DNA of 64,000 nucleotides from the NCBI GenBank assembly GCA_030068525.1, contig JASJOS010000024.1:1-64000 (forward strand). The letters run 5' to 3'. The notes below the pieces were generated by a model. The model was given only the letters and a program-made list of their open reading frames with translations, did not search any database and was not told the origin of the DNA. Shown here piece by piece: positions 25,720 to 34,800 of the stretch. A program made the position numbers and the translations under genes. The first letter of the stretch is position 1, and every line of letters starts with the position of its first letter. Source of the stretch: Xanthocytophaga flava. GTDB taxonomy: Bacteria; Bacteroidota; Bacteroidia; Cytophagales; 172606-1.

Positions 25720-27219
25720 ATGAATGCATTCCCAAAAAAGATAGAAGCTTTTTTTCTAACTAGTGATGTTTGGGTCTATGGTGGATTGATACTTTTTGGC
25801 AGCTTATATAAAACCAATGAATATCCTCCCTATAGCTGGACAGAATATATATCTTACACCTTGCTGCTGGCTGTTCTTTTCTGCCCCGTATTGTTGTTTG
25901 AAAGTGTCAGAGACTACCTTGTTCGTTCCTTCAGAACTATATATTATATTGTTGCCTGTGTTGTTTGTTTTGGAGGCTATTTGCCTGTGTTTACCTGGTG
26001 GTATCCGAATGTTGAGATATGTTATGGCATTCTTTTGCCTGCAGATTTTCTGATCACGATGGCCCTATTGGTAATCGGTTTAAAAGTTGTACTGGAAGCC
26101 AATCGGTATCTTCGAAAAAAGATACCGTCCAGAGCCTGGTTACGATTTCTGGAGCTGGACACTATGATTTTACTCTCTATATTGCTGATAACCCTTATAC
26201 TGGCTCTGATGACAGTTTCCAGTATGAATAATCCCGAGTATCATACCAAAGAGCAACTTCTGATAGGATATGTTTTCGACTTTCAGAAGATCATATATAA
26301 TCTCTGGTCTTTGGTACTGATCTGGGGACAGTTTTTTATTACCTACTTTGCTTTTTTCTTCTTCTATTATATAAACCGGCATTTTCTGATTCCTAAACTA
26401 TTAAAGCAGAGAGGGTTTATTACGTATTTTCTGGCTGTAACAACCTGTATAGTATTGTTCTATCCTATATGGGCACAACTAATTATGTTTTTGCCTATCA
26501 ATATGTTGTTAGGAGGGATGGTTACTTCGGCTTTTCATGGAGAAAACGGTTGGGGTGCCTTTGCTATTATTGCCATCAGTCTACCTGTGGTGCTGACTCT
26601 TGAGTGGTTCCGGCAAAATAACCAGATTATCGCCTTGGAAAAGGCAAAGGCGCAGACAGAACTGGATTTGCTTAAGCAGCAGGTAAACCCACATTTTTTC
26701 TTCAATACCTTGAACAATTTGTATTCGTTAAGTCTGGCAAAATCAGATCAGACCCCTGAACTTATTTTGCAGCTCTCTGATCTGATGCGGTATGTGATCT
26801 ACAAAGGCAAAGAGCAAAAAGTAGCTATAGAAGAAGATATAGCATATATAGATGACTATATTCGTCTGCAACAGATCCGGTTACATAAAGAGCTAGACTT
26901 CCGGTTTGAGAAACAAATACAAGATAACAAACTTCAGATACCACCTTTGCTACTAATCACACTGGTTGAGAATGCATTTAAGCATGGTATAGAACCTGCG
27001 GAAGGAAAAACAAAGTTATACCTGCATCTATATAGTGATGCTCAGAGCCTTTTATTTACATCGATAAATACTTTTGAACCAGGAGTGATACAACAGAAAG
27101 GCATTGGGCTGGAAAATCTCAAACAAAAGCTGATACTTCTTTTTCCTGAGAAACATGAATTACTTTTACAGTCAGAAGGAACTACTTATACAGCGAAGTT
27201 GAAATTACTCTTCTCATGA
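25720..27219 (+). CDS. LytS-type sensor histidine kinase
   Basis: A 499-residue membrane kinase. The N-terminal 290 residues contain about eight hydrophobic segments with no periplasmic domain. The His_kinase (PF06580-type) domain follows, with the phospho-acceptor His325 in QQVNPHFFFNTLNNLYSL, then the ATPase N-box LVENAFKHGIEPAE and a GIGLENLKQKL G-box. It should phosphorylate the LytTR regulator encoded next to it, whose ATG overlaps its TGA by 4 bp. It is divergent from the ABC/M1 exporter genes, a possible target. Confidence 0.92.
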   Translation: MNAFPKKIEAFFLTSDVWVYGGLILFGSLYKTNEYPPYSWTEYISYTLLLAVLFCPVLLFESVRDYLVRSFRTIYYIVACVVCFGGYLPVFTWWYPNVEICYGILLPADFLITMALLVIGLKVVLEANRYLRKKIPSRAWLRFLELDTMILLSILLITLILALMTVSSMNNPEYHTKEQLLIGYVFDFQKIIYNLWSLVLIWGQFFITYFAFFFFYYINRHFLIPKLLKQRGFITYFLAVTTCIVLFYPIWAQLIMFLPINMLLGGMVTSAFHGENGWGAFAIIAISLPVVLTLEWFRQNNQIIALEKAKAQTELDLLKQQVNPHFFFNTLNNLYSLSLAKSDQTPELILQLSDLMRYVIYKGKEQKVAIEEDIAYIDDYIRLQQIRLHKELDFRFEKQIQDNKLQIPPLLLITLVENAFKHGIEPAEGKTKLYLHLYSDAQSLLFTSINTFEPGVIQQKGIGLENLKQKLILLFPEKHELLLQSEGTTYTAKLKLLFS

Positions 27220-27932
27220 AACTCTCTGCACTGATTATTGATGATGAACCTCTGGCACACGATGTTATTCTTCGGTACCTGGAAGATGTGTCTTTTGTGC
27301 AGGTAGTAGGGCAATGCTATCAGGCATCAGAAGCTATACAGGTAGTAAACACCCAAAAGATAGATCTGATTTTTTTAGATATCCGGATGCCCAGAATACA
27401 AGGACTGGATTTACTACGGACTCTTCGCCAGAAGCCTCTGGTAATTATCACTTCTGCCTATCAGGAATATGCATTGGAAAGCTTTGAACTGGATGTGTGT
27501 GATTACCTGCTAAAGCCGTTTCGGTTTGATCGTTTTCTGAAAGCTGTTCAAAAAGCCTATGAATTGTATCAACTGAAAAACCAGGAAGGGAACAATCTGC
27601 CTGGTGTTAGTGAACCTGCTCCAGAACAACAGATTTTTATTAAATCTGATAAACGTTTCATCCAACTAAATCTGAAGGATATCTATTATCTGGAAGCCTA
27701 TGGCAATTATATAAAGATTTGGCTGGAGGATCGCTATCATCTTACCATGCGTACCATGAGTAGTTTTGAAGAGCAATTGCCTGAAAATGATTTTATTCGT
27801 GTACACAAATCTTTCATTGTTAACAAAAATCATGTAGCTTACCTGGAAGGTAAAATGGTAATCTTAAAAAATAACAAAAGAATTCAGGTTGGGAAGAACT
27901 ATACACAGGCATTTAAGGGTTTTATACAATAG
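27216..27932 (+). CDS. LytTR-family response regulator
   Basis: A 238-residue DNA-binding response regulator. The receiver domain (1-120) has IIDDEPLAHD, phospho-acceptor Asp55 in FLDIRMP, a Ser in ITSAYQEYA and a Lys in YLLKPF. The LytTR DNA-binding domain occupies about 145-238 (FIKSDKRFIQL, IYYLEAYGNYIKIW, FIRVHKSFIVN). Start codon overlaps the kinase stop (ATGA), so the pair is translationally coupled. Targets are unknown; the divergent ABC/M1 operon is the nearest candidate. Confidence 0.93.
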   Translation: MKLSALIIDDEPLAHDVILRYLEDVSFVQVVGQCYQASEAIQVVNTQKIDLIFLDIRMPRIQGLDLLRTLRQKPLVIITSAYQEYALESFELDVCDYLLKPFRFDRFLKAVQKAYELYQLKNQEGNNLPGVSEPAPEQQIFIKSDKRFIQLNLKDIYYLEAYGNYIKIWLEDRYHLTMRTMSSFEEQLPENDFIRVHKSFIVNKNHVAYLEGKMVILKNNKRIQVGKNYTQAFKGFIQ

Positions 27933-28121
27933 AGGGGGAGATTATCATCAAAGAGTCTATGGCATACTTTTAGACATATAGAAAAAAGGATAGGAATACC
28001 CAAGAATAGAGAGATAGTGTGAGATAGAAAGGTAGTGCAAAAACGGATTATATGGCTAAGCATAGTATTTTGAGTCCGAGATCATACCAACCTATTATTT
28101 TTTATATAAACCTTTACGGCA

Positions 28122-29411
28122 ATGAAAATTGTAGTAGTGGGCGGCGGATTCGCTGGAATCAACTTCGTTAAGTCGCTCTCACATGACAAACAGTTTGAGA
28201 TAACTCTTGTCGACAAGAATAACTATCATTTCTTTCCACCACTTTTGTATCAGGTGGCCACTGCTTTTATTGAGCCTTCCAATATAAGTCACCCTTTCCG
28301 CAGAATGTTTCAGCATAAGGATAATTTGCGGTTTCATATGGGAAGTCTTATCAGAATAAACCCACAGAACAATACAATTGAGACAGATACAGGTATACTG
28401 CCTTATGACTATCTGGTCCTGGCTATGGGTACTGAAACCAACTATTTTGGTATAGAAGGAGTTGCTCAGAAGGCTCTGCCTATGAAAACCATTGATGAGG
28501 CACTGGTACTTCGAAATCAGTTGCTGATGAATATGGAGAAGGCTGTGAGAGCAAAAACTAAAGAAGAACGGGATTGCTATCTGAATATAGTGATTGCTGG
28601 AGGAGGTCCTACCGGAGTAGAACTGGCAGGTATGCTGGCAGAGCTGGGACAATATACAGCAGAAAAAGAATATCCTGAAATTAAGGACTTTGGATCACAC
28701 ATTTACCTGGTTGATGCCGGTCCCGTGTTATTGGCTCCAATGAGTACCAAAGCCCAGAAAGAAGCTGCTCATGTATTGGAAAAGCTAGGTGTAAATGTTA
28801 TTCTGAATACACCTGTAAAAGATTATCGGGATGGAAAGGTGTTTCTGGCAGATGGACGTACCATTGAAACCAATGCTTTATTATGGGCTTCCGGGGTAAT
28901 TGCCAGAGAAGCACCAGGCCTGGCTCCTGAAGTTATTACACGAGGAAGACGTATTCTGGTAAATGAATACAATCAGGTACAGGGAACAAGTAATATCTTT
29001 GCTTTGGGGGATCAGTGTATGCAATTGTCAGATCCGAAGTTCCCGAAAGGTCATCCACAGGTGGCGCAGGTCGCTATACAGCAAGGTGCATTGCTGGCTA
29101 AAAACCTGAAGCGGTTGAAGGACAATGAATCATTAAAACCTTTCCGGTACAACGACAAGGGTAGCATGGCAATCATCTCCAAATACAAAGCGGTTGCCGA
29201 TCTGCCTGGATTCTCTTTCAAAGGTTTCTTTGCCTGGATGGTTTGGTTGTTTATTCACATTATACCATTGGTTGGCTTTAGAAATAAAATGCGTTTGGCT
29301 TTTAGCTGGATGTGGTCATTTATTACCAATGATCCTACCTTGCGACTGATTATTCGTCCAAATGCAGCTACGATCCAAAAAGAGAAAGAAGCAGAACTAC
29401 ATAATGTCTAA
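28122..29411 (+). CDS. ndh: Type II NADH dehydrogenase (NDH-2) or related FAD oxidoreductase
   Basis: A 429-residue flavoprotein. The N-terminal FAD-binding Rossmann motif is VVVGGGFAGINF, the NAD(P)H-binding one is VIAGGGPTGVELAG (about residues 160-175), and the second FAD contact is NIFALGDQC. The C-terminal 70 residues include an amphipathic membrane-association region (FFAWMVWLFIHIIPLVGFRN), usual for NDH-2. It would oxidise NADH and reduce the menaquinone pool without pumping protons. Two terminator-like hairpins follow. The rubredoxin- and sulfide-quinone reductase families share the fold, but the C-terminus favours NDH-2. Confidence 0.88.
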   Translation: MKIVVVGGGFAGINFVKSLSHDKQFEITLVDKNNYHFFPPLLYQVATAFIEPSNISHPFRRMFQHKDNLRFHMGSLIRINPQNNTIETDTGILPYDYLVLAMGTETNYFGIEGVAQKALPMKTIDEALVLRNQLLMNMEKAVRAKTKEERDCYLNIVIAGGGPTGVELAGMLAELGQYTAEKEYPEIKDFGSHIYLVDAGPVLLAPMSTKAQKEAAHVLEKLGVNVILNTPVKDYRDGKVFLADGRTIETNALLWASGVIAREAPGLAPEVITRGRRILVNEYNQVQGTSNIFALGDQCMQLSDPKFPKGHPQVAQVAIQQGALLAKNLKRLKDNESLKPFRYNDKGSMAIISKYKAVADLPGFSFKGFFAWMVWLFIHIIPLVGFRNKMRLAFSWMWSFITNDPTLRLIIRPNAATIQKEKEAELHNV

Positions 29412-29420
29412 GTATATACC

Positions 29421-29454
29421 AGAACCAGACTAATAAGGTCTGGTTCTTTTTTTA
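29421..29454 (+). terminator. Intrinsic terminator after the NADH dehydrogenase
   Basis: A perfect 10-bp stem (AGAACCAGAC with GTCTGGTTCT), 7-base loop and a run of T directly after it, 10 bases beyond the stop codon. Textbook rho-independent terminator. Confidence 0.88.
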
Positions 29455-29457
29455 TGT

Positions 29458-29517
29458 CTCTGGATAAGATCAATGATAGAGAATCGTCATTGATCTTATC
29501 CAGAGTTTTGAATTTGT
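29458..29517. terminator. Second strong hairpin in tandem
   Basis: A perfect 19-bp stem from 29458-29476 (CTCTGGATAAGATCAATGA) to 29487-29505 with a 10-base loop, followed by TTTTGAATTTGTTTTT. It starts four bases after the previous terminator. It can act as a backup for the plus strand, or be the former terminator of the minus-strand GH42 relic next to it. Confidence 0.6.
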
Positions 29518-29529
29518 TTTTCATGTATT

Positions 29530-29790
29530 CTACAAACAGCCAGGGACACGATCCAGTACATCCAGAGACTTACAAATCAGCCATGTTGGAACTGCATAGG
29601 TGAGTGTTCCTATAATGACTCGGATATTTGCCTTGTGTATGGCATTGAATTCAAAGTCAATAGGTGAAGAATCAAAGACTCCATCCTGAGGTTCTACTGT
29701 ACTCTACATCAACTCTGCTATACGAGCCACATTAATTCCTGTTTGCTTCATCATTTGGATATCTTTCTCCAGTCGTTCGTATTGCACTCT
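29530..29790 (-). pseudogene. Relic of a GH42-type beta-galactosidase (N-terminal fragment)
   Basis: An 87-codon minus-strand fragment with no start codon in place. It reads YERLEKDIQMMKQTGINVAR then IAELM, an in-frame TAG (29704-29706), VEPQDGVFDSSPIDFEFNA and ANIRVIIGTLTYAVPTWL. This follows the beginning of GH42 beta-galactosidases (LExDIxxMKxxGxNxxRI, then W.xLEPxxGxxDF, then GIxVIxGTPTxxxPxWL) almost residue for residue. It ends at another stop (29530-29532), and no catalytic domain follows. So it is a decayed remnant rather than a gene; about 600 residues are missing. Confidence 0.65.
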
Positions 29791-30106
29791 TTATAACAAG
29801 CAACACCATTCAGTATACAGTCTGTTTTGTAGGATTGGCTATAAATCTGAATGTATAAAATGGAAAACGGGATACTAAAGAAGATGTATTTTCTTGAAAT
29901 CAGGAGTATGTAGTAGGGTATAAGAAGGTAGATAATGAATGAGTTTAGAGAGGTTGTAAGTGTATGTCTGAATAGCGGGATGCCTGTAAAATTTGCCAGA
30001 GACAAAGCATCAGTGTATTTGCTTTTGTAGCTGTCAGGTTTCAGAGATGGATGGTTTGAGAAAAAACAACATACACATTGTTGGAATTAAATTCAGTTAC
30101 TTTTGA
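29791..30106. other. Intergenic region, nothing recognised
   Basis: AT-rich DNA between the GH42 relic and the DUF1905 gene. A minus-strand frame of 84 codons crosses it but overlaps the relic in another frame and resembles nothing known. It could contain further unrecognisable decay products. Confidence 0.35.
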
Positions 30107-30114
30107 TAAATTTG
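30107..30114 (+). promoter_or_regulatory. Candidate -7 box (TAAATTTG) for the DUF1905/YdeI gene
   Basis: TAAATTTG fits the TAnnTTTG element exactly. A TTGTTG lies about 23 bases upstream, slightly further than ideal. If used, transcription would begin near 30121, which makes the ATG at 30115 unavailable and favours the start at 30151. Confidence 0.45.
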
Positions 30115-30150
30115 ATGAAAGATGATTATATCCCACTACCTGATGAGAAG

Positions 30151-30636
30151 ATGGAACAAAACCAAAAAGTAATATTTGCTGCTAAAATTGAACAGCATAA
30201 TGAGATGGATGCTGGCTATATCGCATTTCCGTATGATGTACAGGAATTGTATGGAGTGAAAGGACAGGTAAAAGTAAAAGCATTGCTTGATGGAAAAGTG
30301 CTTTATCGGGGTAGCCTTGCTAATATGGGGACGGGTTGCCATAGACTAGGGATGACAAAAGCTATCCGCAAAGAACTCAATAAGACATTTGGTGATATGG
30401 TGGATGTAGAAATAGAGAAAGATAGAGAGGAAAGAGTGGTTGAACTTCCGGAAGATGTGATTCCATTATTAGAGGCTAATCCTGAGGCAAAAGCCTATTT
30501 TGAGAAATTGTCTTATACCAACCGAAAGGAATACATTGTATGGATTGAGTCTGCTAAAAAAGCTGAAACCCGTACTCAGCGGCTTACTCTCTTTATAGAG
30601 AAGCTCAATCAGCATAAAAAATATTCGGATAAATAA
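30151..30636 (+). CDS. DUF1905 plus YdeI/OmdA-type domain protein
   Basis: A 161-residue soluble protein. Residues 4-95 form a DUF1905 beta domain (VIFAAKIEQH, GYIAFPYDVQELYG, GQVKVKALLDG), and residues about 100-160 form the YdeI/OmdA-associated helical domain (FEKLSYTNRKEYIVWIESAK, then KAETRTQRL). This pair is common in Bacteroidota; the YdeI group has been linked to bacteriocin or polymyxin tolerance elsewhere, with no known biochemical activity. The start was set at 30151 because family members begin directly with this beta strand and a promoter-like box overlaps the earlier ATG at 30115. Confidence 0.85.
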   Translation: MEQNQKVIFAAKIEQHNEMDAGYIAFPYDVQELYGVKGQVKVKALLDGKVLYRGSLANMGTGCHRLGMTKAIRKELNKTFGDMVDVEIEKDREERVVELPEDVIPLLEANPEAKAYFEKLSYTNRKEYIVWIESAKKAETRTQRLTLFIEKLNQHKKYSDK

Positions 30637-30691
30637 GTAAATGATGCCTTTACACGGGATAACTCTACGATCTTGTCAGCAATTTAAAGCA

Positions 30692-31555
30692 ATGAGATTA
30701 GTGAATTTTTATAAACACATGCAGACAGGTATAAGCTATTGCTTCCTATTGGGTTGGCTACTTTGCTCCTGTTCTGAAACTAAATCTAACCACAATCAAT
30801 CCATTCAGGATACTGCGGCTGTCTTACTACAACAGGATAGTACATCCGTTTTTACTACTACTGCTCTTGTAGAAGATACTACAGTCCGCTTTGATATGTC
30901 AGAGGTGCCTTCTGAACCTGATACCAAAATCAAGATCCTGGAGATAGGAAATTTTCATAACAATGAAGTATGGAAAGGTGCAGACAATAAGCAATGGTAC
31001 GGACTATTTCAGACTACTACTGGGTATTATGTGAAGAAAACTATTGTTCAGGTGAAAACTGTATATGATGCGCTTTTGGATACTAAGTATGTATGGTCTG
31101 GAAAACAAGTTTCCGTATCAGATAAGGACACTTGCCTTTTACTTATTACAGGTATAAGTCTGCCTGAGAGAAATATAGATACAGTTGTGATGTCACAAAA
31201 GACAATTTGGCCAAGCGAAAAAATTTCTTTTACAGTGGATTCTATCACCTATACGTTGCGAGCTACAGGAAAGAGACAAAAGATCAGTAATGAGGTATCA
31301 GACTATCGTTTGTATATCTCTATCATTAAAGATGGTGTAGAAAAACAGCAACTTCTGGTTGTGCATGATGTATTTGATGATACTATGACTGTTGTTATGT
31401 GGGTAGGAGATTTGGATGGTGACTATAAGCCTGATGCTATTATTGATGTCTCCAATCATTATAATAATCATAGACCTGCCTTATTTTTATCAGGAGAAGC
31501 CAGTGAAAAGGAGATAATGAAAAAAGTAGCTGAGTTTTCACAATTGGGATGTTAA
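30692..31555 (+). CDS. Lipoprotein of unknown function with a calcium-loop-like motif
   Basis: A 287-residue lipoprotein: MRLVNFYKHMQTG, a hydrophobic stretch and the lipobox LLCSC. An earlier in-frame start (30641) would put 17 residues before the signal and is less likely. The mature part is Thr/Ser/Asp-rich and beta-rich. Near the C-terminus VGDLDGDYKPDAIID has the DxDxDxxxD spacing of calcium-binding loops seen in FG-GAP or dockerin-like repeats. It starts about 55 bp after the DUF1905 gene on the same strand. No family recognised. Confidence 0.7.
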   Translation: MRLVNFYKHMQTGISYCFLLGWLLCSCSETKSNHNQSIQDTAAVLLQQDSTSVFTTTALVEDTTVRFDMSEVPSEPDTKIKILEIGNFHNNEVWKGADNKQWYGLFQTTTGYYVKKTIVQVKTVYDALLDTKYVWSGKQVSVSDKDTCLLLITGISLPERNIDTVVMSQKTIWPSEKISFTVDSITYTLRATGKRQKISNEVSDYRLYISIIKDGVEKQQLLVVHDVFDDTMTVVMWVGDLDGDYKPDAIIDVSNHYNNHRPALFLSGEASEKEIMKKVAEFSQLGC

Positions 31556-32098
31556 TGGAAAAGTACCATCTGTTTGAAAATACCTGACTACAAAAGAAGG
31601 TGTTTGAAAGACAATGAAATATTTGACTTTTTTCTCTCTAAACCCATAATTATCTAACCGGTTATATTCTTTTGCTGGTTACTTATTATTTTTCTCTAAT
31701 ATCCTGAAAAAGAGATTATGATATCTTTAGATACTTTGGTAAATTTGTATAAAGCCAGGCTACACTTAGATAATATCTCGAAACTTTATGTTTTGTTATT
31801 TCTTGCTCTCTGTTTTGAGAAAAATGAATGGATTAGTGAGTTACTTTTTGGAAACTACTAATTTGGGTAGTATATATTTTTTTGAAAATCAGACAGAAAC
31901 AAATAGCTTGTACCTAAAATTTCTCAAACCTGTATGCGTTGACCTTATACACTTACCCCTAATACGTTAGAATCTCACAATCATAAGAAAAATCTGTGTG
32001 TCACATGTAAAATGTGCCTTCAGAAGTACAATGCTGTTTTCAGTTCTGAAATAGTATTGTATAAACGTTATACCATTCTTTTTTGACTTTGTTTCCTT
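31556..32098. other. Intergenic region with a promoter-like box only
   Basis: About 540 AT-rich bases. TAAATTTG at 31740-31747 matches the -7 consensus but no -33 partner is at the right distance and the 60-codon frame after it (31788-31970) looks non-coding. The sequence near 32040-32098 must serve the histidine kinase, but no promoter could be identified. Confidence 0.35.
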
Positions 32099-34237
32099 GT
32101 GAAAATCTATTCTGAAATACGTGTATTTTATCTGATAGCATTTTTTTTTGTAGGTGTTGTAGATAGTTTGGTTGCTCAGCATCAGGCAATAGATTCTACT
32201 ATTAGTGAGCTAGCTCATACTACACCCACTACATATCGGACTACCTATCGAAAACTTGAGAATAATCTGCGTCTGGCAGCAGATCAACTATCTGATGAGG
32301 AATTGATAAGTATACTGGGCAAGATACAGAATGCCACCAGGTATTTGTCTTTTAAAGGACCTCTGGCTGCAGGATATCGGATGGAAGCGGTCATTTATGA
32401 ACTAACGAATCATGTTTCTCAAGCGCTTGACGCTGCTGTACGAGCTTGCCGATTGGCTCGTAGTTATCATTTGCCTGTTGAACTGGCAGATGACCTTGCC
32501 CAGACAGGAAATGTCTATAATTCTTTGGATCAGGCAGATTCTAGTCTAAAGTATTATCTCAATGCACTAAATATATATGCAAGTACTAAGCAACAATTAT
32601 CTCAGGGGCGAATTCTCTATCGAATAGGAAATCTTTTTTATCACACTAAACAGGAAAAACTTTCTCTTTCCTACCTGCAGAAGGCATTGGATACTAGTGC
32701 AGATTCTCTGGATTCTCGTTCTCATATTAGTTTGCTGAATACGATTGGCTTGATTTATCGTAATCAAAAGCAATATACAAAGGCTATAAATTATAATAAG
32801 CAGTCATTAAAGCTGGCTGAAGAAGTAAAAGATAGTGCCTGGATTGGGATAAATTATGGTAACATCGGACATATATATGAACTGCAACATAAGTATACTA
32901 CAGCCCTGAAATATTATCAGGCTAACCTGGAGCTAAGTCGTAAATTTATGATATGGGGGGATGTTGTCACTACCATGAGCAGAGTAAGCCAAATCTATAC
33001 AAAAGAACAAAAATATGCTCAGGCCAAACAGGTGTTGGCGAATGCTCGTCTATTGGCGATGCGTGAAAAGGAATACGATGATCTGGTAGAGGTATATCAA
33101 TCGTATGTAGATTGCTACCAACATGCTAACCAGTTTGATAGTGCATTCTATTATCAGCAACTGTACTATCAGGTAAAAGATTCTTTGGGGCGACAATCAT
33201 TTAATACTGAGGTTGAACATATACGTGTTTCTTTTGAATTCGATAAAAAACAGGGAGAAATAGAGTTGTTGAAAAAAAACAATGCTGTCATCACGGCTTC
33301 AGAGCAAAAGAAGGAATCCTGGTTACTTGCTTCTTCTTTTCTGTTGGTTTGCACAACATTGTTTGCCGGACTGTTGTATAGAAGTAATCATCAGAAAAAT
33401 AAGGCAAATCGGTTATTGATCACTCAGCAAAGGGAACTGTTTGAAAAAAATGAGGAGATAAACCGACAAAACGAAGAGATATTGGATTTGAATAATCATC
33501 TGGAAGAAAGTGTAGCTGAACGAACTGAGGAATTACAAATTGCTCATGATAATCTGGTAAAACAAAATCAGAATCTGGAACAGTTTACCTACATTATTTC
33601 GCATAATCTTCGGGCGCCTATTGCTCAGATCATGGGTTTGGTTGGGATCTTTAGTGAAAGCCAGCAAAATGGTTCAGCGACTCCTCAAATGCTCGAGTAC
33701 CTGAATCGTTCGGCTAGTAATCTGGATATGATTGTAAATGACCTCAATGATATTCTGCTAATGCGTAATCAGGCAGATGTTGTACGGGAACCTGTACATA
33801 TGGATGAGGTTGCACAAACAGTATTGGAAAGTTTGAAAGGGCCAATTACCAATACTCAGGCGCAGGTACTAACCGATTTTTCGGCTGTACAAGTAATTAC
33901 TGCTATCCGAAGTTATTTGACAAGTATTCTTTACAATCTACTTTCCAATGCAATCAAATACCGTAGTCCTGATCGGTCCCTTATTGTTACTATTCAGACA
34001 TCACAGGTAGATAAATATGTATGTGTGTCTGTACAGGATAATGGTTTAGGTATGGATCTGACAAAAAATGATCCCAAAAAACTCTTTAAGCTGTACCATC
34101 GTATGCATTTTCATACAGAAGGGAAAGGAATGGGATTGTTTATTGTAAAGGAACAGGTTGATGTAATGAATGGTAAAATTGAGGTGGAGAGTGAACCCAA
34201 CAAAGGAACAACATTCCGTATTTATCTGCCTTCATAG
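32099..34237 (+). CDS. TPR-containing sensor histidine kinase
   Basis: A 712-residue kinase. It begins with GTG and a signal sequence (FYLIAFFFVGVVDSLVAQ), then a periplasmic region of about seven tetratricopeptide repeats (about 60-370; for example SLKYYLNALNIYAST and AINYNKQSLKLAEEV). A membrane segment (about 406-427) leads to a coiled coil and the HisKA domain with His502 in ISHNLRAPIAQIMGLV. The ATPase has LLSNAIKYRSPDRS, DNGLGMD and GKGMGLFIVKE. It lacks a receiver and has no regulator beside it, so its partner is elsewhere. Periplasmic TPRs suggest sensing of a protein or stress signal. Confidence 0.9.
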   Translation: MKIYSEIRVFYLIAFFFVGVVDSLVAQHQAIDSTISELAHTTPTTYRTTYRKLENNLRLAADQLSDEELISILGKIQNATRYLSFKGPLAAGYRMEAVIYELTNHVSQALDAAVRACRLARSYHLPVELADDLAQTGNVYNSLDQADSSLKYYLNALNIYASTKQQLSQGRILYRIGNLFYHTKQEKLSLSYLQKALDTSADSLDSRSHISLLNTIGLIYRNQKQYTKAINYNKQSLKLAEEVKDSAWIGINYGNIGHIYELQHKYTTALKYYQANLELSRKFMIWGDVVTTMSRVSQIYTKEQKYAQAKQVLANARLLAMREKEYDDLVEVYQSYVDCYQHANQFDSAFYYQQLYYQVKDSLGRQSFNTEVEHIRVSFEFDKKQGEIELLKKNNAVITASEQKKESWLLASSFLLVCTTLFAGLLYRSNHQKNKANRLLITQQRELFEKNEEINRQNEEILDLNNHLEESVAERTEELQIAHDNLVKQNQNLEQFTYIISHNLRAPIAQIMGLVGIFSESQQNGSATPQMLEYLNRSASNLDMIVNDLNDILLMRNQADVVREPVHMDEVAQTVLESLKGPITNTQAQVLTDFSAVQVITAIRSYLTSILYNLLSNAIKYRSPDRSLIVTIQTSQVDKYVCVSVQDNGLGMDLTKNDPKKLFKLYHRMHFHTEGKGMGLFIVKEQVDVMNGKIEVESEPNKGTTFRIYLPS

Positions 34238-34800
34238 TATATACAGACTCAACTGATAACGCATCTTCATAGCAATAGGATAATTGACCATGCAGCAAGA
34301 ATATATATAGGATTCTATCTACCGTTAATAAGCTTTAAAAGAGGGTAGTTTGGAGAAAATGAGTATATGTACTTGTTTGTCAAAGTTAGTCTCATGTAAG
34401 TACTTGGTCTATAGCAGTGAGTGAAACAGTATAATTCATTAAAAAAGATAGTGGAATAGAGTGTTTCTTTGATGAAAGTTATTTTTGTTGCCGAATAGGA
34501 ATTTCAGGAAAACATGATGAAACTCTGTGGTTTGAGGATATATACTTAGTTTTTTTAAGAAAATATTTAAGGATTTATACTATTAGCCGGATGATGAGCT
34601 AAAAGTGAGAAAAAATAGTGAAGTTTAAAATTTTAATGGGTTGAGTTAATAATGGTTGTATTTGTAATCGTTTGAAGATAAGGGTGTTGTAAGTTTTTGG
34701 TTTTGACTAAGCTGTTCTGCATTTTTGATTCACTGTACCTTTGTGTTGATTTTTTTGGAAGTGAAGTTAAACTCATTTTCACAACGAAAAACGTACAGGT
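34238..34800. other. Intergenic region upstream of the PilJ-like gene
   Basis: About 560 AT-rich bases without a credible gene. TACCTTTG at 34736-34743 fits the -7 consensus and lies 57 bases before the ATG of the next gene, but the nearest TTTG (34702-34705) is 30 bases upstream, so a promoter is only possible. Confidence 0.4.

Noticed and set aside
29751-30005. 84-codon minus-strand reading frame upstream of the GH42 relic
   Set aside because: It overlaps the relic in another frame, has no recognisable domain and a composition like non-coding DNA.
31788-31970. 60-codon frame after a TAAATTTG box
   Set aside because: No second promoter box, no ribosome-binding signal and no likeness to any protein; could not be supported as a gene.
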